Shown here: positions 47,961-56,548 of the stretch, in pieces
Position numbering within the stretch: position 1 is the stretch's first letter
Layout of the letters: each line of letters opens with the position of its first letter
DNA from: Deltaproteobacteria bacterium RIFCSPHIGHO2_02_FULL_44_16
GTDB taxonomy: Bacteria; UBA10199; 2-02-FULL-44-16
NCBI GenBank assembly: GCA_001798185.1
Contig: MGRM01000022.1
Span: 1-64,000, forward strand
Direction: 5' to 3'
DNA length: 64,000 bases
The notes under the pieces: generated by a model
Seen by the model: only the letters and a program-made list of their open reading frames with translations
Database searches by the model: none
What the model was told of the DNA's origin: nothing
Made by a program: the position numbers and the translations under genes

Positions 47961-49847
47961 ATGAACTACGATATCATTATCATTGGTGCAGGACATGCAG
48001 GGTGTGAAGCAGCGCTCGCTGCAAGTCGTATGAGTGCGTCGGTCGCGCTGATTACCGGAAATCTCTCTACGATTGCAAAGATGAGTTGTAATCCGGCGAT
48101 CGGTGGTCTTGCAAAAGGTCATCTTGTTCGCGAGATCGATGCTCTCGGTGGCGAGATGGGGAAAAATGCAGATGCAACGGGGATTCAATTTCGACGTCTC
48201 AATATGAGCCGTGGTCCAGCCGTGCGTGGCACGCGCTGTCAGTCTGATTCAACTGCGTATGCCTTGCGGATGCAGAGCGTACTGACATCCCAACAAGGTC
48301 TCACTCTTGTTGAAGGGATGGCTGAGGAATTAATTGTAGAAGAAAATGAAATTGTAGGGGTTATGGTGTCATCCCTGCGAAAGCAGGGATCTCCTGACAT
48401 TCATGAGATTCCCGCCTTCGCGGGAATGACAGCAGAACTTTTTGCAAAAGCGATTATCGTCACCACTGGCACCTTTCTCGGTGGTCAGATGCATTTTGGG
48501 GAGAAGAAAGTGGATGGTGGCCGCGTGCATGATTTTGCGGCGATTGGCCTCTCTGCGTCGCTCCGAAATTTCGGTTTTGAAATGGGGAGAATGAAAACGG
48601 GAACGTGTCCGCGTCTTGATGCTTCCACAATCGATTTTTCTGTTTGCGAAGCGCAGCCCGGCGACACGCCACAACCGCAGTTTTCGTTTGAGCACATTGA
48701 AAATAATCTGCGTCAGGTAGAATGTTTCATTACGCATACGACAGAAGCAACGCATCAGATTATTCGCGAGAATCTTCATCGCTCTCCGATGTATTCAGGA
48801 CAGATCACTGGAGTCGGTCCGCGCTATTGTCCCTCCGTCGAAGATAAAATCGTAAGGTTTGCGGATAGAGAACAGCACCAACTTTTCTTAGAGCCCGAAA
48901 GTCTTTCCACAAACCGTGTCTATGTAAACGGTCTCTCCACATCACTTCCGGTCGATGTGCAAGAAGCCATTTTGAAAACGATTCCAGGTCTTGAGAAGGC
49001 AACTATTTTGCAGCCGGGGTATGCGGTCGAATATGACATGGTTTACCCGACCCAACTCAAACCGACGCTTGAAACAAAATCACTTCGTGGTCTTTTTTTG
49101 GCGGGACAAATTAATGGAACAAGCGGTTATGAAGAAGCTGCTGCGCAAGGCATTGTGGCCGGTATCAATGCGGTCTGTTTCTTGCGTGACGAAGCGCCCG
49201 TCGTCATTCGCCGCGATCAAGGATATATCGGTGTTCTTCTCGATGATCTCACGACCAAAGGTTCCATGGAACCTTATCGCATGTTTACCTCTCGCGCGGA
49301 ATATCGTCTCCTGCTTCGCGAAGATAATGCTGATCTCCGTTTGACGCCGCTTGGAAAATCGTTGGGACTTATTTCTGATGATCGTTGGAATAAGTTTTGT
49401 GAAAAGAAAAAAGAAATTGAGTCGCTCGTTGCGTATTGTAAGAAGACACGCACAAAAGAAGGAGTAACACTTGCTGATTTGTTGAAACGACCAGAAATGA
49501 GTTTCAGCACGTCATCCCTGCGAAAGCAGGGATCTTCTGATATTCATGAGATTCCCGCTTTCGCGGGAATGACAACAATTCCAGCCGAAATTGCAGAACA
49601 AATCGAAATCCAAATCAAGTATGAAGGATACATTCAAGCCCAGGATTTGCGCGCACGAAAAATGCGGGAACTCGAGGACTGCGTCCTTCCGGCAAGTATC
49701 GATTATGCGGCACTTTCCGGTCTCTCTGCAGAAGTCGTCGAAAAACTTTCGCGTTTTCGTCCTGCAACGCTTGGTCAAGCCTCGCGTATCTCCGGTATTA
49801 CTCCTGCCGCGATTTCGATTTTGATGGTTTTACTTGCCAGAAGATAA
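47961..49847 (+). CDS. mnmG: MnmG (GidA), FAD-dependent partner of MnmE, with two in-frame elements
   Basis: Installs the carboxymethylaminomethyl group on uridine 34 with MnmE. Start ATG at 47961 ([20 protein letters not shown]); the open frame upstream belongs to repeat C1. FAD-binding motifs are [36 protein letters not shown] and the C-terminal KYEGYI and [16 protein letters not shown]. Two 21-residue inserts, both reading [21 protein letters not shown], are encoded by repeats G1 and G2. They fall in the surface loop before [14 protein letters not shown] and in the linker after LLKRPEMSF. 628 residues. Confidence 0.96.
   Translation: MNYDIIIIGAGHAGCEAALAASRMSASVALITGNLSTIAKMSCNPAIGGLAKGHLVREIDALGGEMGKNADATGIQFRRLNMSRGPAVRGTRCQSDSTAYALRMQSVLTSQQGLTLVEGMAEELIVEENEIVGVMVSSLRKQGSPDIHEIPAFAGMTAELFAKAIIVTTGTFLGGQMHFGEKKVDGGRVHDFAAIGLSASLRNFGFEMGRMKTGTCPRLDASTIDFSVCEAQPGDTPQPQFSFEHIENNLRQVECFITHTTEATHQIIRENLHRSPMYSGQITGVGPRYCPSVEDKIVRFADREQHQLFLEPESLSTNRVYVNGLSTSLPVDVQEAILKTIPGLEKATILQPGYAVEYDMVYPTQLKPTLETKSLRGLFLAGQINGTSGYEEAAAQGIVAGINAVCFLRDEAPVVIRRDQGYIGVLLDDLTTKGSMEPYRMFTSRAEYRLLLREDNADLRLTPLGKSLGLISDDRWNKFCEKKKEIESLVAYCKKTRTKEGVTLADLLKRPEMSFSTSSLRKQGSSDIHEIPAFAGMTTIPAEIAEQIEIQIKYEGYIQAQDLRARKMRELEDCVLPASIDYAALSGLSAEVVEKLSRFRPATLGQASRISGITPAAISILMVLLARR
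48368..48430. repeat. Palindromic element G1 in mnmG
   Basis: 63-base palindrome: GTCATCCCTGCGAAAGCAGG ... CCGCCTTCGCGGGAATGAC, made of two hairpins joined by ATCTCCTGACATTCATGAGAT. It belongs to a widespread class of GTCATTCCCGC-type bacterial repeats. Read in frame. Confidence 0.9.
49511..49573. repeat. Palindromic element G2 in mnmG
   Basis: Second 63-base copy in the same gene and the same reading frame, differing from G1 at only a few positions (GATCTTCTGATATTC in the middle, CCGCTTTCGCGGG in the right hairpin). Confidence 0.9.
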
Positions 49848-49850
49848 ATC

Positions 49851-50972
49851 TTAAACCGTTGTGAGTTTTGTCAAATGTGGCGTATTCCATTCACACACAA
49901 GTTTCGAACGTTTCTTCGAAACGCCTTTTTTCAAAACACTTCCTGCAACCAGAGGAAGAGAGACGCTCGGTTCCACAAAGGCCATGCAGTGTGTTGCTTG
50001 CTTACTCACCTTTCCCCAACTTGTGGCTTCGGAAAGGGTTGAACCGGAAAGCCCACCCCAATGCGGTGAATCGGTTGTCAGTTGAATTGCATAACGATGG
50101 CCACCCGTATCGATGCCAAAAATATAGGACATGACGACCGAATCATTAATGAAATTTTTTGGAACACCCCCTGCAATATAGACGGCAGCTGTACATTTTG
50201 ATTTCACCACAAGCTGTGTCAGTTCGAAGTTATCTCGAATGGAATCAATCACCACGCCAGATCGTTTTTCTTGCAGGCAACGATAATAGTGATCGGTCAG
50301 TCCAATACCGATTGATGAATCATTGAGCGCTGGCGAGAAAACAGGAACGCCGTGCTTTGCAGCAGTTGCGAGAATAGACTGATCATCATCAACTGCGCTA
50401 CCAAGTTCATAGAGAAATTGACGACTTGAGTAGAGACCCGGCGTAAGCCGGTCGGCGAAATATCCGACCGAACAGTCGAGTCTCCAAAAGCGATCTTCAT
50501 CGACGTAGGTATCATAAATACGATCGATGTAGAGATCGCGCAGGACTTTATCATCAGCGTCTGGATTTCCGACAGCATGCGGAAACCCCTGCGCTTGATA
50601 GAGATCTTGATATAAAATCGCTCCGGTGGAAACCACCGCATCGACCATGCGATGTGCAATCATATCGCGAATGACCTTGCGCAGTCCCGCAGCAATGAGA
50701 GGACCCGCAAGACCAAGTAAAATCGTGGGACGTTCGGAATCGGTCAGCATCATTTCATAGACTTCAGCGCACTTCCCAATATTGCGCGCTTGAATGGAGG
50801 TATTGCCATATGCTTTGACAAGATCTGGAAGGCTGTTAATTTTTTCGATGTCGATCTGTTCGACGCGTTTTTCAAACAGCTCACTCTTTTCTTTTTTCTG
50901 TTCTGGAGTCAGTTCGGGAAAATCGAGTCCGCCCGGTTTTTGGAGATATTCAAAGCGTGGTTTCGTGGTCAT
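49851..50972 (-). CDS. Deoxyhypusine-synthase-like enzyme
   Basis: Bacterial member of the deoxyhypusine synthase family, which transfers an aminobutyl group from spermidine; bacterial members may make homospermidine instead. Family features are LGLAGPLIAAGLRKVIRDMI, VVSTGAILYQDLYQ (NAD site), and YIAGGVPKNFINDS with the Lys expected to form the enzyme-imine. SEATSWGKV lies near the end. 373 residues. It is convergent with mnmG and 3 bases downstream of the CsbD-like gene. A polyamine role would fit the class III aminotransferase gene 1 kb away. Confidence 0.88.
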   Translation of the reverse strand: MTTKPRFEYLQKPGGLDFPELTPEQKKEKSELFEKRVEQIDIEKINSLPDLVKAYGNTSIQARNIGKCAEVYEMMLTDSERPTILLGLAGPLIAAGLRKVIRDMIAHRMVDAVVSTGAILYQDLYQAQGFPHAVGNPDADDKVLRDLYIDRIYDTYVDEDRFWRLDCSVGYFADRLTPGLYSSRQFLYELGSAVDDDQSILATAAKHGVPVFSPALNDSSIGIGLTDHYYRCLQEKRSGVVIDSIRDNFELTQLVVKSKCTAAVYIAGGVPKNFINDSVVMSYIFGIDTGGHRYAIQLTTDSPHWGGLSGSTLSEATSWGKVSKQATHCMAFVEPSVSLPLVAGSVLKKGVSKKRSKLVCEWNTPHLTKLTTV

Positions 50973-50975
50973 GAT

Positions 50976-51209
50976 TTATTCTCCCTCGTTTTCAATTTCT
51001 TTTAATTGTTCAAGCACCCAGTCATATATTTTAGCTTCAACCGTAATCGGTGAGCGTTTCGGTTTATAGCGTTTTCGAATGACCTCGACAAGTTTTCCAA
51101 ATTGGCCGTTCACCTGCTTTAAATCAGGTTCTGCGAGTTTATCCCATTTCTGGAGAATTCGCGGTTTGAGTATCTCCCAGCTCGCTTCTAATCGATTTGG
51201 CATGGCCAT
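50976..51209 (-). CDS. CsbD-like small stress protein
   Basis: 77 residues matching the CsbD pattern: SWEILKPRILQKWDKLAEPDLKQVNGQFGKLVEVIRKRY, with W, LK, W.KL, DL, GQ and RY at family positions. Members are abundant under stress in many bacteria; function unknown. Start ATG at 51209 follows AGAGGGAT. Directly upstream of the deoxyhypusine-synthase-like gene, probably co-transcribed. Confidence 0.75.
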   Translation of the reverse strand: MAMPNRLEASWEILKPRILQKWDKLAEPDLKQVNGQFGKLVEVIRKRYKPKRSPITVEAKIYDWVLEQLKEIENEGE

Positions 51210-51260
51210 GAAAATCCCTCTAGCTTTTCATCTGAAAGAGATCAAGTCTCGTTTATTTTC

Positions 51261-51398
51261 CAAACTGATTCACATTTTCTCTCGGGGCACGGACGCTGCG
51301 GTTACGCTCCGCGCGTCCTCTGTTTCCGTCGGCGCATTTTTTATTGCATTGATGCGCCTCCCTCAAAGGTCCCCTGCGAGAAAATCTTCACCAGTTTG
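51261..51398. repeat. Structured repeat family C, copy C3 (reverse orientation)
   Basis: Reverse-complement copy of C1, closed by CAAACTG (51261-51267) and CAGTTTG (51392-51398). On the minus strand its side stems read GGCGCAT/ATGCGCC and GGACGC/GCGTCC, changed from C1 but still paired. It fills most of the gap between the divergent CsbD-like and lipoprotein genes. Confidence 0.8.
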
Positions 51399-51449
51399 GT
51401 CCTGTATACAAAGCTTGATGTTTGGAGAAGTTAAAAATACAATAATGTC

Positions 51450-51905
51450 ATGCGTATTTCTTTTTTTCTTTTTTTCTTCCTCTTTCTTTTCTCTTGCGAT
51501 GACGACAAAGATCCAAATCGCATTTTTTTCAATGATCCTGTGGTCGATCCACTTCTCAATATTCCTGCAGAGAAACAGATCAACTTTTCTTTGTCAGGAA
51601 ACATAAGTTGTCAGCAGTGTAACGAAGGGGCTTTTAAACCAGACGTTCTTTTTCTGGAGATCACACCCAAGGATCATCCCATCCATACGATTGTTCAAAC
51701 AACTGTGAGCGGTACGGGACCATTTTTATTAGAAAAAATTCGGTATGCAAAAGAGACGCGGCTTCGCGTGTACGGAAAGCTCGTTGCTGACAGTCTTTCG
51801 CAGGTACCGCATTCCCTTGAAGGTGTCGTGGAAGTGAAAACTCCTGAAGATGACAATGGAGTTGTTGCTTTTACGATCGTGTTTCCGTCAAAAAATCCGG
51901 AATAA
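51450..51905 (+). CDS. Small putative lipoprotein, 151 residues
   Basis: N-terminus MRISFFLFFFLFLFSCDDDKD is a lipoprotein signal with Cys after SLFS-like residues and acidic residues following. The mature part has a CQQC pair and beta-strand patterns (INFSLSGNISCQQC, LRVYGKLVADSL, GVVAFTIVFPS). It resembles a carboxypeptidase-regulatory or Ig-like fold, but no family is certain. It ends next to the convergent aminotransferase gene, with no bases between the stops. Confidence 0.7.
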   Translation: MRISFFLFFFLFLFSCDDDKDPNRIFFNDPVVDPLLNIPAEKQINFSLSGNISCQQCNEGAFKPDVLFLEITPKDHPIHTIVQTTVSGTGPFLLEKIRYAKETRLRVYGKLVADSLSQVPHSLEGVVEVKTPEDDNGVVAFTIVFPSKNPE

Positions 51906-53324
51906 TTATAATCGTTGGTCTGCGTTTTTCGTCACATGTCGTGATGTTGCGGCTGCGAGCGCAAGATCTTTGCCGACACTCCACGCGCTTCCAGGAAATT
52001 TGTGGCAGGCGCGCATGACATCTTCAAATGCAGTCACAAAACGATCAACATGACTTTGCGTGATGATAAGTGGCGGCAAGAGTTTGACGATATCGACATT
52101 GTGTCCCGCGACTTGCGTCAGAATGCGATGATCACGCATGAGCGGTACAACAATCATTTGTCCAAAGAGCGATTGATTCACCGCATGCACCAGTTTCCAT
52201 CCCGCGCGGAGCGAAAAACTCTTTGGCTCGCCAAATTCAATGGCATTCATGAGTCCCAGCCCGCGCACGTCCCGGATCATTTCAAAACGGGGCATCAGTG
52301 AACGAAGGCCCTCCATGAGCTTTGTTCCCATAGCTTGCGCTTGATCGATGATGTTTTCTTCTTCCATCGTTTGGAGTGTGGCAAGGCCTGCTACCATGGC
52401 AAGAGAGTTTCGACTAAACGTACTTGAATGAACCACGCACTCTTCCATGTTTCGAAACACCGACTCATAGATTTTTTTCGTGTAGCAAATAGCGCCCACA
52501 GGAATAAATCCACCTGATAAACCTTTCGCGACCGTGACGATGTCGGGCTCAAGACCAAAGTGATGATGTGCAAACCATTTGCCGGTGCGGCCAAATCCGG
52601 TCTGCACTTCGTCGAGAATAAAAAGTGCGCTATATGCATGACAGAGCGCTTGGGCTTCAACATAATACTGAGGATTGCCAATATAAACACCCTTCCCCTG
52701 AATTGGTTCGATGATAAATGCCGCGACATCCCCCTTTTTAAGCTCTGTTTTTAACGATTCAATATCATTGAGAGGAATGGTTTGACTCGGAAGAAGATTT
52801 CCAAAATCGCGACGAAAAGAATCGCAACCATTGAGGGATAGCGATCCGGTCGAGAGTCCATGAAAAGCCTGTGTGAGATAGAGAATGCGTTCGCGTCCGG
52901 TTGTACGTCGCGCAAATTTAATCGCTCCTTCGACCGCTTCGGTTCCTGAGTTCGTGAAAAAGACACGTTCGACTTTTCCGCCAACTTTTTGCAAAAGCTG
53001 TTGCGCGAGCAGACCCGCAAGAAGTGGAGTATCCATCTGGACCATGCTGGGGAGATCAGCGTCGAGAGCATCCTGGAGCGCTTGTTTGATTTTCGGATGA
53101 TTACGTCCAATATTAAAAACACCGTAGCCTGAGAGGAAATCGAGAAACTCGTTTCCTTCCGCATCATATAAAGAGGCTCCTTCAGCCCTTATATAATGAT
53201 GCGAAAACCCGATCGTTTGGAGCACTCGTGCGAGTTGGGGATTGACGTATTCTGCGAAGAGATCAAAGCCCTGACCGGCCTTTTCGGCTAATAATTTCTG
53301 AAGGTGAAAACTCATGGACGCCAA
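51906..53324 (-). CDS. Class III aminotransferase (PLP-dependent)
   Basis: Transaminase of the ornithine/putrescine/acetylornithine group. Visible motifs: LYDAEGNEFLDFLSGYGVFNIGRNHP, FFTNSGTEAVEGAIKFAR (cofactor phosphate), ILDEVQTGFGRTGKWFA with the PLP-contacting Asp, and TVAKGLSGGFIPVGA with the PLP Lys. The N-terminal extension and C-terminal tail (SAWSVGKDLALAAAT) are longer than in acetylornithine enzymes. Putrescine or a related diamine is a plausible substrate given the nearby polyamine-type gene; this is inference. Confidence 0.88.
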   Translation of the reverse strand: MASMSFHLQKLLAEKAGQGFDLFAEYVNPQLARVLQTIGFSHHYIRAEGASLYDAEGNEFLDFLSGYGVFNIGRNHPKIKQALQDALDADLPSMVQMDTPLLAGLLAQQLLQKVGGKVERVFFTNSGTEAVEGAIKFARRTTGRERILYLTQAFHGLSTGSLSLNGCDSFRRDFGNLLPSQTIPLNDIESLKTELKKGDVAAFIIEPIQGKGVYIGNPQYYVEAQALCHAYSALFILDEVQTGFGRTGKWFAHHHFGLEPDIVTVAKGLSGGFIPVGAICYTKKIYESVFRNMEECVVHSSTFSRNSLAMVAGLATLQTMEEENIIDQAQAMGTKLMEGLRSLMPRFEMIRDVRGLGLMNAIEFGEPKSFSLRAGWKLVHAVNQSLFGQMIVVPLMRDHRILTQVAGHNVDIVKLLPPLIITQSHVDRFVTAFEDVMRACHKFPGSAWSVGKDLALAAATSRHVTKNADQRL

Positions 53325-53370
53325 ACCTACTGATTTTCAGCGCTTTTCGTCAAGCGGCATCTTTGTTCTT

Positions 53371-54597
53371 TTATGCCAACATTTTCAGAAATGACGCGGC
53401 ACTGATAAGGTCAACTTGTATCCCAGCTTTGAGGTGACTCCGTGACCTTATCGGATTGGCGATAAGTTGGAATGCGCGAGCTGTCTTCAATTTGTCGGCA
53501 AAATAAAAAAGAGCCGGATGAGGATCATCAGAACTGTTTTTGCATTCTATAAGGAGATACGGTTTTCGCTCCTTGCAAATAAGAAAATCGACTTCCCTCT
53601 TTTCCTTATCGCGGATGTAGTGAAGTGTCAGACGATCTAGTCCAAGATCGTTCACATACGAGACATATTTCAAGAGATGAACTGCAACCAGATTTTCAAA
53701 GCGACTTCCTTCATCTTTAACTTCGGTCCAATCCCAGAGATACCACTTCGCTTCTTTTTTGATGAGACGCGAAAGCCGTGATGAATAGGGATAAAGCGTG
53801 AAACCATAAAAAGTTCTCTCAAGAAGGGCAAGCCAGTGTTTCACGGTATTGAAATGCACTTCGAGATCTTCCCGAAGGTTGTTTAAAGAAAGAGGCGATC
53901 CGACGCGATGAGGAAGGAGAAACATAAGCTGTTCCACCAAAGCGAGATTTCGCAAATGTTCTGTGGCTGCCAAATCCTGATTGAGAAGACGTTCAAGTCG
54001 TGTGGTTCGCCACTGAGAAAGAAACTGCTCGTTTGCCTGAAAATAGGGTTCAGGAAATCCACTGAAAGAGAGCAATCTCTCAAAGAAAGTTTGATCTTCT
54101 GGTAAGCTTTCTGCAAAAGAATGACGAAACAGATCGTCTGCAGATAAAGGCTTGGGATTTCCATTGAACGCGAGTTCTGCAACGGACAAGGGACAGAGAT
54201 GATAGGTAAAGCTCCTTCCAAGGAGTGAATCTTGTCCTTTGCGATAGACGTTGAGTCCAGCGCTTCCTGTCACGATCCAGTGGGTCTGTGGTTCATACAG
54301 ATCAAAGAGGCCCTTAAGCGTGTTTTTCCATCGCGGATATTTATGAATTTCATCAAAGACGATGATCTGTTGTTCTGGCTGGTTGAGTCTCATTTTTCCA
54401 GGAAAGATCGAGGTTGAAAGAAGTTTTCGGTGATCTGCCAGATCCCAATTAAAATAGTTCACTCCATCTACCACAGAGGAGAGCATTTTTTTGGCAAGAG
54501 TTGTTTTCCCGACCTGTCGCGGTCCCACCAGAAAAACCATTTGGCGCAGTCGGGTTAAATGATCACGGATGGCATTTTCCAGATATCGTGTTTGCAC
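53371..54597 (-). CDS. AAA ATPase with DUF4143 domain
   Basis: Common bacterial ATPase of unknown role. N-terminal Walker A in MVFLVGPRQVGKTTLAKKML, Walker B near IIVFDEIHKYPRWKNTLKGL, then VTGSAGLNV. The C-terminal DUF4143 part carries the nuclease-like signature VDFLICKERKPYLLIECKNS. A GTG at 54597 (VQTRYLENAIRDHL) fits the usual family start; the frame is open to 54651. Often considered defence- or toxin-related, but evidence is thin. Confidence 0.88.
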   Translation of the reverse strand: MQTRYLENAIRDHLTRLRQMVFLVGPRQVGKTTLAKKMLSSVVDGVNYFNWDLADHRKLLSTSIFPGKMRLNQPEQQIIVFDEIHKYPRWKNTLKGLFDLYEPQTHWIVTGSAGLNVYRKGQDSLLGRSFTYHLCPLSVAELAFNGNPKPLSADDLFRHSFAESLPEDQTFFERLLSFSGFPEPYFQANEQFLSQWRTTRLERLLNQDLAATEHLRNLALVEQLMFLLPHRVGSPLSLNNLREDLEVHFNTVKHWLALLERTFYGFTLYPYSSRLSRLIKKEAKWYLWDWTEVKDEGSRFENLVAVHLLKYVSYVNDLGLDRLTLHYIRDKEKREVDFLICKERKPYLLIECKNSSDDPHPALFYFADKLKTARAFQLIANPIRSRSHLKAGIQVDLISAASFLKMLA

Positions 54598-54733
54598 GTT
54601 GAGAAGGTTCTCACCAAGGTGCAAAACAGTCAAGACTTTTTTGCAGTTCACTGAGAGGAAAATATCAAAAAACCCTGCAACTTTTTTAGAAAAGGTGCGA
54701 AGAGATAAGTGGATGCGTCGTTATCAATAGTTG

Positions 54734-54764
54734 TTACCAATAACTAACGGTCAGTTATTGGTAA
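54734..54764. promoter_or_regulatory. Inverted repeat ahead of the 54.8 kb gene
   Basis: TTACCAATAACT and AGTTATTGGTAA, a 12-base perfect inverted repeat with a 7-base spacer, 18 bases before the ATG at 54783. Operator-like; half-sites share TTACCA/TGGTAA with the sites at 10572-10609. Confidence 0.5.
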
Positions 54765-54782
54765 ATCTTACGAAAGGTTGTT

Positions 54783-56324
54783 ATGGAGTTTTTTGGATGT
54801 AATGAGCTTGGAAGTAGAGCAGCAGCTTTTTTTCGAGGAGATGCAATCCCTTCGAAAGTGGCTATGCAAACGTGGCTGCATGTTTTTGCTCCGGATATTC
54901 AATTAGAAAGAACAAGTCAGGAAGAACAGAACAATTGGAAAGGTTGTGCTAAAGGCTGTGTTTTAGAGCAGGTCGATATTACACATTATTATGACTATGT
55001 ACCCCATTCAAAACTCGCAATCGAAACGAGAGTACCGGTTGTAAGTAGATTCTGTGAGTTAGCGGAATATCAAGAAAGTGACGAAGTATCTCGTTCTTAT
55101 CAATTTATTGAAACCAGATGGAGAGGTTTTTCAGACCAAAACGGAAGCTGGCAATGGCCGTGGGAAAGTATCAGATTTGATGTTGGAGATACGACGTATA
55201 TCAGTCGAGGTAATTTTAGCTTACAAGAACAACTTGACGCACGTTTTTCGGGAGGATCGGCGGTTTATAAGTTCAATATTTCTCATGTTCATGAAAACGT
55301 CTTTGATAAGATGGGTATTACCCATTTTCTCTCTCTTCAATTAAGTGAGCTTCCTGAAGTAAGAGCGGGATCTGAAGAAAAAAAGAAAATTGCAGAAAAT
55401 CCAGACAGCGAAATACGGTATTCACATGCAGTTCGCTCCGCATTTGAAACTTATTTTGTAACAGATCAATCTTCAAATACAGATTGGGTTAGCGCCGTCC
55501 TCGATCTTTGGACCCCAGGGGATTTGGATGGAGATGGAGAATCGTATGATCCTGAAGATGAAATAGTTATCACTGACACTCTTTCCAGTTGGCTCGATAA
55601 GAAAATAGACGACCGCGTATCTCATCGCTCACACATTTTTCTTCTTTCAGTCCTTCTTATGAATTGGAATCTCAAGGCTGGACGCCACCATTGGCAGTCT
55701 ACAACAAGACGAGCTGATGCTGCGGCATATATTGAGGCTGCAGGCTCATTTTTAGGTTCTTTGGAAGGAACGGCTAGTTCTGCTGATGAAGGTGCATTAT
55801 TGGCGCACTTGAGCACGACTTTAAATCAGACAAGAGCAAGTAAGGAACTTTTAAGTGGAGAAGGAACTGCAGCAACATCTTCGGTAGCAGCAGATCGAGC
55901 GCAAGGACCTAAAGATATAAAAAGACCAAAACGCGGACGCAAAATAAATTTAGCAGCTGAAGCGAGAGCAACCGCAGCACTCGAAGAAGAACAGCGAAAG
56001 GCACGAGAAGCAAGAGAGGCAGCAGCACAGGCCGAAGCAGATGCTTTAGCACAACAAAAAGAAGCGGATGATGCGGCTGCTGCGCTTGAAGCCGACCAAG
56101 CTCGATTAGCAGCAGATGCTGCACGACAAGCGGAAGAAGAAGCTGCGCAGAAAAAAAGAGAAGAAGAGGCTCGTCGTCGGGAAGAGGAAGAAAGACTTAA
56201 AAGCTGTGCTGCAAAATGGGATTGTAAATATCCCTCAGATATGAATGCCTGGACATTAAAAAAAGGAGAAAGATTGTGTACCGTAAAAGAACTTGAGGAA
56301 CGATGCCCACCCCCCTCGAAATGA
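54783..56324 (+). CDS. Hypothetical protein with TolA-like Ala/Glu-rich coiled coil, 513 residues
   Basis: No family recognised for the N-terminal 340 residues, which have scattered Cys (CAKGCVLE, RFCELAE) and a DGDGESYDPEDE calcium-type loop near residue 260. From about residue 395 comes a long Ala/Glu/Lys-rich coiled coil (EARATAALEEEQRKAREARE, then AEEEAAQKKREEEARRREEE) as in TolA or tape-like spacers. A short Cys-containing tail follows (CAAKWDCKYPSD, ERLCTVKELEERCPPP). No signal peptide. Start ATG at 54783. Confidence 0.65.
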   Translation: MEFFGCNELGSRAAAFFRGDAIPSKVAMQTWLHVFAPDIQLERTSQEEQNNWKGCAKGCVLEQVDITHYYDYVPHSKLAIETRVPVVSRFCELAEYQESDEVSRSYQFIETRWRGFSDQNGSWQWPWESIRFDVGDTTYISRGNFSLQEQLDARFSGGSAVYKFNISHVHENVFDKMGITHFLSLQLSELPEVRAGSEEKKKIAENPDSEIRYSHAVRSAFETYFVTDQSSNTDWVSAVLDLWTPGDLDGDGESYDPEDEIVITDTLSSWLDKKIDDRVSHRSHIFLLSVLLMNWNLKAGRHHWQSTTRRADAAAYIEAAGSFLGSLEGTASSADEGALLAHLSTTLNQTRASKELLSGEGTAATSSVAADRAQGPKDIKRPKRGRKINLAAEARATAALEEEQRKAREAREAAAQAEADALAQQKEADDAAAALEADQARLAADAARQAEEEAAQKKREEEARRREEEERLKSCAAKWDCKYPSDMNAWTLKKGERLCTVKELEERCPPPSK

Positions 56325-56548
56325 TGAGGCTTTATTTTTGCCTCTTCCTGGTTGAATCTGATCTAATTTATTGAAATATAAAGATAAAATAAATTTCGAA
56401 GATACGATTTTTCGGTTTTTTTATTCCATTCTTTTCATTTTCGGTTTTCGCTTGAAAAATCACACAACTTTTTTTTCAAATCCGCGAAGAGATGGATGAA
56501 GGACGCAGGATTCAAAAATGGGGATTATCATGAGAGTGGAGGATCGAT

